DNA of 64,000 bases from Sphingosinicella sp041916975 (lineage in GTDB: Bacteria; Pseudomonadota; Alphaproteobacteria; Sphingomonadales; Sphingomonadaceae): NCBI RefSeq assembly GCF_041916975.1, contig NZ_JAYRYK010000001.1:806001-870000 (forward strand), given 5' to 3'. The notes under the pieces are model-generated. The model saw only the letters and a program-made list of their open reading frames with translations. It was not told where the DNA came from and ran no database searches. Position 1 is the first letter of the stretch, and each line of letters starts with the position of its first letter. The translations under genes and the position numbers were made by a program. This document shows positions 7,789 to 16,966 of this stretch, piece by piece.

Positions 7789-10644
7789 CTAGTTGTTCCG
7801 GTCCGCCAGAATCGCGATAGAAGCGACGGCGGTCGCCAATTGCCCGAAAATGGTTGCTACATCACGAACGATACCAAGAGTCCTGAGCGGTTGCAGGTTC
7901 TTCGGCACGATGATCGTGCTGCCCGGCGGCACGACGACATTGGAACGCCGCCAGAAACTGGACCGGACCGGCTGCGCGCTGCCGTTCGGCAGAACCAGGA
8001 ACACCCGACCATCGTCCGCCGTGGACTGCGTTCCGCCAACCTCCGAGACATACTCCGAAACCGACTTGCCCGGCTGGAACTGGACGGCGCCCGGGTTGGA
8101 GACATCGCCAAGCGCGAGCACGTAGGTCGGCTTCTTGGGGATGTGCAGCGTGTCACCGCCATCGAGTATGGGATCGAGGTCAGGTCGCTGGGCAAGCACC
8201 CGGGGATCGGCTTCGACCACCATGCGCCCGACAGCCTCGGTCTCTGACAAGGTCTTGATCAGATCCCCCGCAGCGATAATCGATTGCCCATTCACATTTT
8301 CCTGTGCCGCCAGAGCGAGCAGCGAGGTGTTGAGTTCACGCGCGGTACGCTGGAAGCCCTCCTGCTGCTGTTCCCGAACACTCCTGCGCGTGAAGACACC
8401 GCCATAGGGATACGCCTGATCGGTGAGACCGCCAGCACGGGCGATGAGCTCGGAAAGCCGCTCGCCCTTGCGGATCGTATAGAGGCCCGGACTGTTGAAC
8501 TCTCCCGTCAACAGCACCGCACCGGCTTCATAAGCCGCATTGTTCGCCGTAATGCGGATGTCGTCGCCAGCGCTCACAAGAACATTGGCAAGCCGGTCTT
8601 CCTGACCCTGCGCCATTTCATAGCGCGTAAACGGTCCACCCGCCGGGGTGATATCCAACACAGGGTCACGCACGTTTGCCATGACACCATCAGACGCTGA
8701 GACAAGTGCATCGGCAGAGATCGACCCTGCCACGGGATAGGCACCCGGTCGCCGAACGGCGCCGCCCACGCTGACGCTGTGCTCGATCAGGACAGGAAGG
8801 AGTTCCGGAACATCCTCGAACACAGCGGGGCACTCGCGATTCTTACGCGCGAGTTTTTCGGCATCCGATTCTTCAATCTCGTTCCGGTCATATTGCTGGT
8901 CTCGATCGCTCTCGCCCCGCGTCCGGGCCGCCGCACGGTCCATCCTCTCGACTTCCTGCAGGGGCCGTGTACGAACCGCCTCCAGCGATTCATTGGATCC
9001 GCTCGTTCCGGCGCCAGTAAGCGCGCGTCCTGCGCTTGCGGCCACGTCGCGTCCCTCGCGCTCGACGGTGATCGTGCCGCGCGTAATGACGTTAAAACGA
9101 GGTGATTGCGTATCCGCAACGAGACTTTGGAGCTTTTCAAGCGCGTAGCATTGCGGCTTCGGGTTATCCTGCCCCAAAATAATCTGGCGTGTAGCGCTTG
9201 AGTTCAGGAAGGCGATGTCCTCGGCACTGAACACATACACACGATCATCGCCGCGAAGCGCCACGGGGCGACTGCGATCAAGCGCGCTGCGCAGGTCTGC
9301 CGCTTCATAGGTGCGCATACCGGTGAGTGCATTGCGCCGGATGATGATCGCCATTGGCATATAGGTGCCGAGTTGCAAATCCTCGGGCCCGCCAATCAGA
9401 TCGGCGAGCGTCGGGACAGCGGCAAGCGCTCGCGCTCCGGGATTTCGGACGTGGCCGGCAAGCATGACTCGATCAAAGGCTGCACCTGCACTGCCCGAAA
9501 GCACCTGCACTCCATCCCCCGACCAGATAGCGGCGGCTGTTCCCTGCGGACGGACGAAAATCTCGCGCCCGTCGTCTCCGATGCGGCTGATCGAAATCTG
9601 GTATCCGCGGGGGTAAAGCGCGCCGCCGGCATAAGCGATGACATCGCTGACGCTCGCCGAGCCCTGAATCTCGTAGATTCCAGGGCGCGCAACGGAACCG
9701 GTGACGGCGACCGTATTGCCCACCACCGGTACAACGATGCGGTCGCCATCCTGCACGCGGATACGCGATGCCGTTCCGATACCGAGCAGGCCGTAGAGAT
9801 CGACCGTGCGTGTGACCCCGCCCCGGACGAGACGGATGTTCCGAAGACTACCTGCCTTGCGGACACCTCCAGCAAGCGCAATCGCGTTCGCGACGTCGGA
9901 CAGCGCAGTGACCTGATATTGCCCCGGCCTCTCGACCTCGCCGCCAACGAGCACCGTCGCCGAACGCACGCCGCCCAGCGAGACGAACACGTCGGTACCA
10001 AGCAGGTTCTGACGCGTGGCCTGGGATAGCGAAGTGCGTACCGAACCCAGCGTCCGGCCCGCAGCGCGGATGGGCGGCAGGCTGCCGACGATCAGCCGAC
10101 CATCGCGGGCCACGCGCGCGCTTTGACTCGTATTGGTGGCGCCCTGAAACGTGACGACCAGTTCATCGCCCGGCCCGAGCACATAACCATCGGAAACCTC
10201 GCCGGTGACAGGGCCGGAGCCGCCTTCGGAAACCCGGAACAGATCATAGCCGAACTGCCGAAGCGACGGGTCACCAAGCCGTTCCCGATACTGCCGCTCG
10301 ACCGGCGACGGCAGGTAGAGGGAATTCAGCTGAATCCGCGATTGCTGGCGGCGGAGTTCACGCTCTTCGCTGGTCAGCTCCGTGTTTGACGGCAGCGTGA
10401 TGCGGCCGCTCTGTTCGCGGGCCTGATCAACCTGTGCGCCGGCATCCTGCGTCCCCTGCAGCCGACCCTGAAGCTGCTCGATAACGCGCGGATCGACCTG
10501 CGCCGCAGCGGGAAACGCCAGACCAAAGATCAGGGCAACTTGCAGTGATCGCCGAGCAGCCCCCACCGCCAGAGCATGTATTGCATTCGACGCCGCGCGC
10601 ACGATTGCCATGCCCAGCCCTCTCCCGATCAAAGTGGTTGTCAC
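7789..10644 (-). CDS. Very large SLBB-repeat polysaccharide export protein (OPX/Wza-related)
   Basis: The product has 951 residues. A long basic leader ends in a hydrophobic stretch and AAAQ, a probable signal-peptidase site near residue 50. The polysaccharide-export motif YVLGPGDELVVTFQG then follows, with several SLBB-type repeats whose signatures recur: GGEVERPGQY, TGSVARPGIYEI, LAGHVRNPGA, VGGAVRRPGAYPV, LTGEFNSPGLYTI and LGDVSNPGAVQF. A hydrophobic segment (LATAVASIAIL) ends the protein. Classical Wza is under 400 residues; long multi-SLBB forms are known for secreted polysaccharides. It should form or line the outer-membrane/periplasmic export channel. No Wzc kinase, Wzx or Wzy is in the window. 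ATG at 10611 (MAIVRAAS) is an alternative start. Confidence 0.88.
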   Translation of the reverse strand: MTTTLIGRGLGMAIVRAASNAIHALAVGAARRSLQVALIFGLAFPAAAQVDPRVIEQLQGRLQGTQDAGAQVDQAREQSGRITLPSNTELTSEERELRRQQSRIQLNSLYLPSPVERQYRERLGDPSLRQFGYDLFRVSEGGSGPVTGEVSDGYVLGPGDELVVTFQGATNTSQSARVARDGRLIVGSLPPIRAAGRTLGSVRTSLSQATRQNLLGTDVFVSLGGVRSATVLVGGEVERPGQYQVTALSDVANAIALAGGVRKAGSLRNIRLVRGGVTRTVDLYGLLGIGTASRIRVQDGDRIVVPVVGNTVAVTGSVARPGIYEIQGSASVSDVIAYAGGALYPRGYQISISRIGDDGREIFVRPQGTAAAIWSGDGVQVLSGSAGAAFDRVMLAGHVRNPGARALAAVPTLADLIGGPEDLQLGTYMPMAIIIRRNALTGMRTYEAADLRSALDRSRPVALRGDDRVYVFSAEDIAFLNSSATRQIILGQDNPKPQCYALEKLQSLVADTQSPRFNVITRGTITVEREGRDVAASAGRALTGAGTSGSNESLEAVRTRPLQEVERMDRAAARTRGESDRDQQYDRNEIEESDAEKLARKNRECPAVFEDVPELLPVLIEHSVSVGGAVRRPGAYPVAGSISADALVSASDGVMANVRDPVLDITPAGGPFTRYEMAQGQEDRLANVLVSAGDDIRITANNAAYEAGAVLLTGEFNSPGLYTIRKGERLSELIARAGGLTDQAYPYGGVFTRRSVREQQQEGFQRTARELNTSLLALAAQENVNGQSIIAAGDLIKTLSETEAVGRMVVEADPRVLAQRPDLDPILDGGDTLHIPKKPTYVLALGDVSNPGAVQFQPGKSVSEYVSEVGGTQSTADDGRVFLVLPNGSAQPVRSSFWRRSNVVVPPGSTIIVPKNLQPLRTLGIVRDVATIFGQLATAVASIAILADRNN

Positions 10645-10719
10645 GCGTGATAGATAGGCCGGAAATGCCAGTCAACTCGCCGCGGTCCCATATCGAGACA
10701 GGCGATTGTACACACGGGT

Positions 10720-10929
10720 TTAATCCGAAAGCAGGCTTTCGACAGCCTCCAGCGCCTCGTCATCGGTGCGCTCCAAATCCGCGTCGCCGCGATCCACCCC
10801 ATAAAGGCCCTTGTCGGAATGATAGCGCTGATGGGCACTGCTCGCCTGCCCCTGAGAGACAGGGGATGGCGTAACAATGAAGGCGGCAGCAATACAAAGT
10901 GCTGTCAGAGCCTGAACACGCAATTTCAT
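10720..10929 (-). CDS. Small predicted secreted protein upstream of the SLBB gene
   Basis: The 69-residue product starts MKLRVQALTALCIAAAF, a signal-peptide-like N-terminus with a likely cut after a small residue near 27-29. The mature part is short, hydrophilic and acidic at the end (DDEALEAVESLLSD). I do not recognise a family. It is 75 bases upstream of the SLBB gene on the same strand, so it probably opens that operon. The signal peptide and position are the only reasons to call it a gene. Confidence 0.55.
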   Translation of the reverse strand: MKLRVQALTALCIAAAFIVTPSPVSQGQASSAHQRYHSDKGLYGVDRGDADLERTDDEALEAVESLLSD

Positions 10930-11186
10930 ATCATATGCCTGTGCTTGGGGCCGGGACGAAATCCCAGTCTCTCTTTGTTAGCTTGCATTCCCCAACCGCG
11001 AGGGCAAATAAAACGCAAGTATTACAAAATCAAGTCGTTAAACAATCATTCCGGCTGGATGTTCAGTTTAAAGCCAAAGTGTGACTCGGTTCACACGCCC
11101 CCAGTTGTTGGCATCAAGACCATGACAGGTCCGTACTGAGTTTTCGCACCTTCTCCCGCGGCGCAATCCATGCGAGATGCGTCAAT

Positions 11187-11681
11187 ATGGCTGACTCATT
11201 TTTGCCGCCGTCACCGCTGTTTCTGCGCGAGGCCGAGGTTCGCCGCGGCATCGAGCTTCTGTATTTTGGCTATTCCAGCCTGATCAAGCGGGCGGACGAC
11301 AAGCTCGCCGGCACGCCCTATGGCCGCGCGCATCACCGCGCGCTGTATTTCATGGCGCGCCAGCCGGGACTGACTGTTTCAGAACTCCTGCGACTGCTCG
11401 ACATCACCAAGCAATCGCTTGGGCGGGTACTGACCGATCTTCAGGACGGCGGGCTTGTCGAGCAGAAGGTCGGCGAGCGGGACCGGAGGCAGCGCCGGCT
11501 TTTCCTGACCGAAGCGGGCAAGGCGTTCGAGCATGAACTCTTCGATCTTTTGCGCCGGCGCATGGCCGAGGCCTATGCCGAGGCCGGGCAGCAGGCGGTG
11601 GGCGGTTTCTGGTCGGTTCTGCGCGGGCTGCTGCCGCCCGATCTGCGCGAGGCGGTGGCCGACCTGCAGCAGGGCGATTAA
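11187..11681 (+). CDS. MarR-family transcriptional regulator
   Basis: This 164-residue winged-helix protein has the MarR arrangement: an N-terminal dimerisation helix, a helix-turn-helix around LTVSELLRLLDITKQSLGRV, and the wing containing VEQKVGERDRRQRRLFLTEAG, whose basic D-R-R-R residues contact DNA in the family. MarR proteins are usually repressors released by phenolic or lipophilic ligands. About 257 bases separate it from the divergent small secreted-protein gene, so it could regulate itself or the polysaccharide operon; this is inference. Its end overlaps proC by 4 bases, convergently. Confidence 0.9.
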   Translation: MADSFLPPSPLFLREAEVRRGIELLYFGYSSLIKRADDKLAGTPYGRAHHRALYFMARQPGLTVSELLRLLDITKQSLGRVLTDLQDGGLVEQKVGERDRRQRRLFLTEAGKAFEHELFDLLRRRMAEAYAEAGQQAVGGFWSVLRGLLPPDLREAVADLQQGD

Positions 11682-12481
11682 CGTCCTTCCGCGAGTTCCT
11701 TCGAGCGACCGGCGGCGGCGCGGACGGCGGCGCGCACCAGCGCCGGGAGACCGGGGTCGGCATCGAGCGCTTCGAGGCCCGCCTGCGTCGTGCCACCCGG
11801 CGAGGTGACGGCGGCGCGGAGATCGCGGGGGCTGCGGGGATCGGCTTCCGCAAGGGCCGAAGCACCCACAACTGTGGCGCGCGCGAGCTTTTCTGCGAGT
11901 TCGGACGGGAGGCCCGCGGCTTCGCCGGCGGCGGCGAGGGCTTCGATGAAGCGGAAGACGTAGGCGGGGCCGGAGCCGGAGACGGCGGTGACGGCGTCGA
12001 ACTGGTTCTCCGATTCGAGCCAGACGACCGATCCGGTGCGTTCGAAGAGATTTTCGACCGAGACGCGTGCGGCGTCGGAGAGGCCATTGGCGTAGAGCGC
12101 GGTGATGCCCTTGCCGACGGCGGCGGGCGTGTTGGGCATGGCGCGAACGGGCACGGCTTCGCCCGCGAAGGCGGCGAGATCGGCGAGCATCGTGCCCGCC
12201 ATGATCGAGACGACGACCGTTTCAGGGCCGACAAGCGCCGGGAGCCCGGCAAGCGCGGTCGGCGCGACCTGCGGCTTCACCGCGAGCACGACCACATCGG
12301 GACGCGGCAGCACGCCCGCAGGCAGAGCTGGAAGATGCTCGACACCCTCCGGCAACTGCGGCGAACCCGGATCGACGACGACGATCGTTTCGGCGACACC
12401 GACCCACCGCGCCAGCAGCGCGCTCCCCATATTGCCGCAGCCGATCAGCCACAGCGTTCGAATTTTGTTCTCGTTCTGCAT
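11678..12481 (-). CDS. proC: Pyrroline-5-carboxylate reductase
   Basis: This 267-residue enzyme reduces 1-pyrroline-5-carboxylate to proline with NAD(P)H. LIGCGNMGSALL forms the N-terminal nucleotide-binding loop, VKPQV and SIMAG end the Rossmann domain, RAMPNTPAAVGKG is the conserved P5CR segment, and SGSGPAYVF plus SPGGTTQAGL are the C-terminal dimer and active-site signatures. I start at ATG 12481 because AAGGAG lies about 10 bases upstream; the frame stays open to 12592 but that extra N-terminus does not look like the family. Confidence 0.95.
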   Translation of the reverse strand: MQNENKIRTLWLIGCGNMGSALLARWVGVAETIVVVDPGSPQLPEGVEHLPALPAGVLPRPDVVVLAVKPQVAPTALAGLPALVGPETVVVSIMAGTMLADLAAFAGEAVPVRAMPNTPAAVGKGITALYANGLSDAARVSVENLFERTGSVVWLESENQFDAVTAVSGSGPAYVFRFIEALAAAGEAAGLPSELAEKLARATVVGASALAEADPRSPRDLRAAVTSPGGTTQAGLEALDADPGLPALVRAAVRAAAGRSKELAEGR

Positions 12482-12586
12482 AGTCGATGCGCTCCTTAAC
12501 CGGGCCGGACCACGACCGCAATCGCGAGTTTCGGAACCAACCGGGCAGCGCGTTGTTATGGGGGGACCGAGGATAAGGAGATCGCT

Positions 12587-12919
12587 ATGCAATCCAGGGT
12601 TTTTCGAATCGCCACTGCGGCTGCGGCACTAACGGCGTTCAGCGGACTTGCCGCGTGCAACAGCCCGACTGAGGAGAAGGCGGAAGACCGCGCAGACGCC
12701 ATCGAAGATCAGGCCGACGCGATGCGTGACAGCGCGGATGCACAGGCGGACCAGATGGAAGACACTGCCGATACCATGGACCCGACGCTGGACGGGGTCG
12801 ATTCGACCACCGAACAGTCGATGGAGAATCAGGCCGAGGCCGTCCGCGAGTCGGGCGAAGCGAAGGCTGATGCCATGGAAAACAAGGCCGACGCCGTCCG
12901 CGACGCGGCCGACAAGTAA
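12587..12919 (+). CDS. Small Ala/Asp-rich repeat lipoprotein
   Basis: The 110-residue product has a 20-odd residue signal sequence ending in the lipobox LAAC, with Cys24 as the lipidation site. The mature part is nearly all Ala, Asp, Glu, Gln and Met in seven-residue steps (ADAIEDQ, ADAMRDS, KADAMEN, KADAVRD), which predicts an amphipathic helix or coiled coil like Lpp or LEA-type proteins. A GGAG sits near the start. A strong intrinsic terminator follows. No enzyme domain is visible; an envelope structural or stress role is likely but unproven. Confidence 0.8.
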   Translation: MQSRVFRIATAAAALTAFSGLAACNSPTEEKAEDRADAIEDQADAMRDSADAQADQMEDTADTMDPTLDGVDSTTEQSMENQAEAVRESGEAKADAMENKADAVRDAADK

Positions 12920-12941
12920 GCCGCGGTCTCACTCAGGAAAA

Positions 12942-12975
12942 AGCTCGGCGCGCCTTCGCGTGCCGGGCTTTTTTT
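12942..12975. terminator. Bidirectional intrinsic terminator
   Basis: AGCTCGGC (12942-12949) pairs with GCCGGGCT (12962-12969) including one G-U, with further pairs inside the loop. A run of T follows on the plus strand, and AAAAA precedes it so the minus strand also ends in a T-run. It separates the convergent lipoprotein and indolepyruvate oxidoreductase genes. Confidence 0.88.
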
Positions 12976-12977
12976 GT

Positions 12978-15900
12978 TCAGGCCACCTGGCGAAGCTCTT
13001 CGCCCGGCCACTTCACCCAGAGCGCAGCAGCACGCGCAGCGACCTTTTTGGCCGCTTCTTCCTTCACCGGACCGTAGCCGCGTACATCGAGCGGCAATGA
13101 GGCGATCGACGTTGCAAGCGCGATGTTATCGGCGCGGAGCCCGGCGATCAGGCGATCGAGATCGGTCTCGAACGCGGGAATAGCCGCGCGCTCGTCTTTC
13201 CGTTCCTGCGAATAGCCGAAGATATCGAACGGCGTTCCCCGAAGGCCTTTCAGCTTCGCCAGCACCTTGAACACCGGCATGATCCACGCGCCGAACTCGT
13301 ACTTCTTCGGCCGCCCCGTGCGCGGATCGGGCCGTGCGAACAGCGGCGGGGAAAGCTGCACCTTCATCTTGTAGTCGCCGCCAAACTGCTGGCCGATCGC
13401 CGCTGCGAAACGGCCATCCGTGTAAAGCCGGCCGACTTCGTATTCGTCCTTGTAGGCCATCAGCTTGTAGAGCGACCGCGCCGCTGCCTGCGTCAGGCAT
13501 TCGCTGTCCGGGTTCGCCGCCTGCTCGGCCGCGCGCACCGCCGCGATCCGGGCAGCGTAACGGCTGGCATAGGCCGCGTCCTGATAGGCCGTGAGGTCTT
13601 TCACGCGGCGCGCGATCAATTCGTCCAGCGTTTCGGAAAGCGGCTCGGGCGCCGGGCCCTTTGCCTCCTCGACCATCGCCATCACCTTGTCCGGCCGGTG
13701 CGCGAGCAGGCGCCCCAGCGCGAAGGCGCGCTTGTTGAAGGGGATGGCAACGGCGTTGAGATCGATCGCCGCATCGATGCTTTCCAGCGCCAGCGGGATG
13801 AGCCCCTGCTGCCACGCATAGCCGAGCATCAGCATATTGGTGCCAATGGCGTCCCCGAGCAGCGCTGTCGCGATCTCGTCCGCCTTCACGAACGTGGTGG
13901 CGTTCGGGTTCGCGGCCTTGCGGATCGCGCGCTCGATGGCGGCGTTCTGGAAATCGAGATCGCGGTTGCGAACGAAATCGCTGACCGGCGAGATGTTCGC
14001 GTTCGCGACCACCGCCGTGCGGTTCGGCAGCATCAGGTTCTGCGCGGCCTTGTCCGCCGCGACCACGGCATCGAAGGCGAGCACGAGATCGGCAGACCCC
14101 GCGATGATACGCGGGCTGAGCAACTGGTCGTTGCGGTCGGCGAGGCGGACGTGGCTGTAAACCGCCCCGCCCTTCTGCGCGAGACCGGCCATGTCGGCGG
14201 TCGTGGAGGCCTTGCCTTCGAGGTGCGCGGCCATACCGAGCAGCGCCGAGATGGTGAGCACACCGGTGCCGCCGATGCCGGTGACGAAGATGTTGTAGCC
14301 GTGGCCGGGCGCATTCAGCGCGGGCTGCGGCACGTCCGCCAGGTCCACGTCCGCCGACTTCGCCTTTTTGATCTGCGCGCCTTCAACGGTGACGAAGCTG
14401 GGGCAGAAGCCCTTCAGGCACGAGAAGTCCTTGTTGCAGCTCGACTGGTTGATGCGGCGCTTGCGGCCGAATTCGGTCTCGACCGGCTCCACCGACACGC
14501 AGTTCGACTGCACCGAGCAGTCGCCGCAGCCTTCGCAGACGGAAGTGTTGATGAACACGCGGCGATCGGGATCGGGGAACTTGCCCTTCTTGCGGCGGCG
14601 GCGCTTTTCCGCCGCGCAGGTCTGGTCGTAGATGATGACCGTGGTGCCCTTGGTCTCGCGGAACTCGTTCTGGATCGCGGGGAGATGATCGCGATCCTTC
14701 ACGGGCACGCCGGAGACGGTTTCACCTTCGTAGCGCGACATATCCTCGGTAAGGACGACGACCTTCTTCGCGCCTTCGGCCAGCATCTGCGCGGCGATCT
14801 GCGCCACGGTGATGTCGCCGTCGTGCGGCTGTCCGCCGGTCATCGCAACAGCGTCGTTATAAAGGATCTTGTACGTGATGTTGACGCCCGCCGCGATCGA
14901 CTGGCGCACGGCGAGAATACCGGAGTGGAAATAGGTGCCGTCGCCGAGGTTCGCGTAGATGTGCGGCTCGTCGACGAACGGCGCCTCACCGATCCACGGC
15001 ACGCCCTCCCCGCCCATCTGCGTGAAGTTGCCGGTTTCGCGATCCATCCACATCGACATGATGTGGCAGCCGATGCCCGCCATTGCGCGGCTACCTTCCG
15101 GCACCTTCGTGGAGGTGTTGTGCGGGCAGCCCGAGCAGAAATAGGGCGCGCGCTTGATCGGCGGCGTGTAGCTTTCCGATGTTTTCGCCCGCTCCTCGAA
15201 GAAGGAGAGGCGCGCGCGGATACGGTCCGTATCGTGGTACTTCTGGATGCGGCTGGCGATCACGTGCGCGATCATGCCGGGGGTCAGCTCGTTATCGGGG
15301 CTGAGCAGCCATTCGCCGCGCTCGTCCTGCTTGCCGACGATGCGGGGGCGCACGTCCTCGCGCCAGTTGTAGAGCTGCCAGCGAACCTGATGCTCGATGA
15401 ACTCGCGCTTTTCCTCGATGATGAGGATTTCCTCGAGCCCTTCGCAGAACTGGCGAATGCCGTCCGGCTCCAGCGGCCAGGGCATACCGACCTTGTAGAT
15501 GCGAAGCCCGATATCGCGCGCCACGTGCTCGTCGATGCCGAGCGCGTCGAACGCTTCCATCGTATCGGCATAAGCCTTGCCCGTGGTGATGATACCGAAG
15601 CGAGGGCGCGGCGTATCCCACACCGTGCGATCGATGCCGTTCGCCTTGGCAAAGGCCATCGCGGCGAAGCCCTTGTAACGCTGGAGGCGCGTGTCTTCCT
15701 CGCGCCAGATATCGCCCTCGCGGATGCCGAGGCCGCCTTCGGGCATTTCGAAGTCGCCCGGCACGATGATACGGCGATGTTCCTTCGCAAGATCGATCGT
15801 CGCGGAGGTCTCGACAGTGTCAGCGGTGGCCTTGAAGCCGACCCACGTGCTGGCGAAGCGCGACATGGCGATGCCGAGCAGGCCGTATTCGACATATTCG

Positions 15901-16433
15901 TCGACGCTCGCCGGATAGAGGAACGGCACGAAGGCGGCGAGGAAGTTGTGATCCGACTGGTGCGGCAACGTGGAGGACTTGGCGCCGTGATCGTCGCCCA
16001 CGATGGCGAGGACACCGCCGTGCTGCGAGGTTCCGGCCGCGTTCGCGTGCTTCAGCACGTCCATGGCGCGGTCGAGGCCGGGGCCCTTGCCGTACCAGAT
16101 GCCGAAGACGCCATCGAACTTGCGGTGCGGATTGAGGCCGACGTGCTGCGTGCCCCAGACGGCGGTGGCGCCAAGCTCTTCATTGACGCCGGGGACGAAG
16201 CGGATGTCCTGCGCTTCGAGCAGCTTCTTCGCGCGCCACAGTTCCTGATCGTAGGTGCCGAGCGGCGAACCGCGATAGCCGGAGATGAAACCGGCGGTGT
16301 TGATGCCGGCGGCACGGTCGCGCGCCTTCTGGATGAGGGGGAGCCGGACCAGCGACTGCACGCCGCTCATAAACACACGCCCGTCTTCGAGCAGGTACTT
16401 GTCGCTGAGCGTGATGGCGGGCTTCGTGGCCAT
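12978..16433 (-). CDS. Indolepyruvate:ferredoxin oxidoreductase, fused alpha-beta type
   Basis: This 1151-residue protein oxidatively decarboxylates indolepyruvate and other aryl-pyruvates to the acyl-CoA, passing electrons to ferredoxin. The N-terminal pyruvate-binding domain starts at SDKYLLEDGRVFMSG with SGYRGSPLGTYD. The central TPP domain contains FCSGCPHNTST and NLGDGTYFHSG. A cysteine-rich part, CEGCGDCSVQSNC then SSCNKDFSCLKGFCP, looks like an Fe-S site. The C-terminal gamma-type domain begins VTGIGGTGVLTISALLG. Archaeal IorA and IorB are separate; the single-chain form is common in proteobacteria. I start at MATKPAI (16433): an AGGGAG lies about 9 bases upstream and would be inside the alternative start at 16451. 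A ferredoxin gene is about 200 bases upstream on the same strand. Confidence 0.93.
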   Translation of the reverse strand: MATKPAITLSDKYLLEDGRVFMSGVQSLVRLPLIQKARDRAAGINTAGFISGYRGSPLGTYDQELWRAKKLLEAQDIRFVPGVNEELGATAVWGTQHVGLNPHRKFDGVFGIWYGKGPGLDRAMDVLKHANAAGTSQHGGVLAIVGDDHGAKSSTLPHQSDHNFLAAFVPFLYPASVDEYVEYGLLGIAMSRFASTWVGFKATADTVETSATIDLAKEHRRIIVPGDFEMPEGGLGIREGDIWREEDTRLQRYKGFAAMAFAKANGIDRTVWDTPRPRFGIITTGKAYADTMEAFDALGIDEHVARDIGLRIYKVGMPWPLEPDGIRQFCEGLEEILIIEEKREFIEHQVRWQLYNWREDVRPRIVGKQDERGEWLLSPDNELTPGMIAHVIASRIQKYHDTDRIRARLSFFEERAKTSESYTPPIKRAPYFCSGCPHNTSTKVPEGSRAMAGIGCHIMSMWMDRETGNFTQMGGEGVPWIGEAPFVDEPHIYANLGDGTYFHSGILAVRQSIAAGVNITYKILYNDAVAMTGGQPHDGDITVAQIAAQMLAEGAKKVVVLTEDMSRYEGETVSGVPVKDRDHLPAIQNEFRETKGTTVIIYDQTCAAEKRRRRKKGKFPDPDRRVFINTSVCEGCGDCSVQSNCVSVEPVETEFGRKRRINQSSCNKDFSCLKGFCPSFVTVEGAQIKKAKSADVDLADVPQPALNAPGHGYNIFVTGIGGTGVLTISALLGMAAHLEGKASTTADMAGLAQKGGAVYSHVRLADRNDQLLSPRIIAGSADLVLAFDAVVAADKAAQNLMLPNRTAVVANANISPVSDFVRNRDLDFQNAAIERAIRKAANPNATTFVKADEIATALLGDAIGTNMLMLGYAWQQGLIPLALESIDAAIDLNAVAIPFNKRAFALGRLLAHRPDKVMAMVEEAKGPAPEPLSETLDELIARRVKDLTAYQDAAYASRYAARIAAVRAAEQAANPDSECLTQAAARSLYKLMAYKDEYEVGRLYTDGRFAAAIGQQFGGDYKMKVQLSPPLFARPDPRTGRPKKYEFGAWIMPVFKVLAKLKGLRGTPFDIFGYSQERKDERAAIPAFETDLDRLIAGLRADNIALATSIASLPLDVRGYGPVKEEAAKKVAARAAALWVKWPGEELRQVA

Positions 16434-16630
16434 GTGTCGATTCTCCCTCAATAGGTCAGTTATACTGCCTTATCCCTTTTCACGCAAGAATATTACAACG
16501 CGCCAATGCGGGCTTTTTGGCTGATATCGGCGCCACAAACCCTCATTCTGAGCAGATATCACCCCAGAAATCTTATTCGTTGGCAGAATTCTTCTCCGAA
16601 CCCGGCCACATGCCGAAAGAAAGACAGAAT

Positions 16631-16966
16631 CTAGCGACTTTGCATGTTCACCGCGCCAGCGGGCATCCGCATCTCAAGCTCCGGCAGGTCTTCCGATGTG
16701 TAAAGCTGGCAGGCGAGCCGGGAATTGCGCGCAACGCCATAGGCAAAGTCCAGCATGTCCTCCTCCTCCACGCTCGGGCGCGGCAGCAGCGCGGCGTGCC
16801 GCTCCGCGACGATGACGTGGCAGGTCGAGCAGGCCATGTAGCCTTCGCAGACGCCCTCCAACGGCTGATCATTCAGCTGCGCGATTTCCAGCACGCGCTC
16901 GCCGGGCTTTGCTTCCACCTCGACGACATTGGTGCCATCCGCCGATATGAACCGCACCAGCGTCAC
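16631..16966 (-). CDS. [2Fe-2S] ferredoxin, adrenodoxin/Isc Fdx type
   Basis: The 111-residue product has Cys40, Cys46, Cys49 and Cys86 in the C-x5-C-x2-C ... C spacing of vertebrate-type [2Fe-2S] ferredoxins (CEGYMACSTCH, later RLACQLYT). The start is a GTG at 16964-16966 that overlaps the TGA of the upstream cysteine desulfurase (GTGA), preceded by GGAGGA, implying translational coupling. Desulfurase context suggests electron supply for Fe-S cluster or thiolation chemistry, as for Isc Fdx. Delivery to the downstream indolepyruvate oxidoreductase is also possible. Confidence 0.9.
   Translation of the reverse strand: MTLVRFISADGTNVVEVEAKPGERVLEIAQLNDQPLEGVCEGYMACSTCHVIVAERHAALLPRPSVEEEDMLDFAYGVARNSRLACQLYTSEDLPELEMRMPAGAVNMQSR

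Noticed and set aside
13698..16454. 918-codon open frame on the plus strand
   Set aside because: Exact antisense shadow of the indolepyruvate oxidoreductase; His/Arg/Asp-rich with no fold or motif, common in GC-rich DNA.
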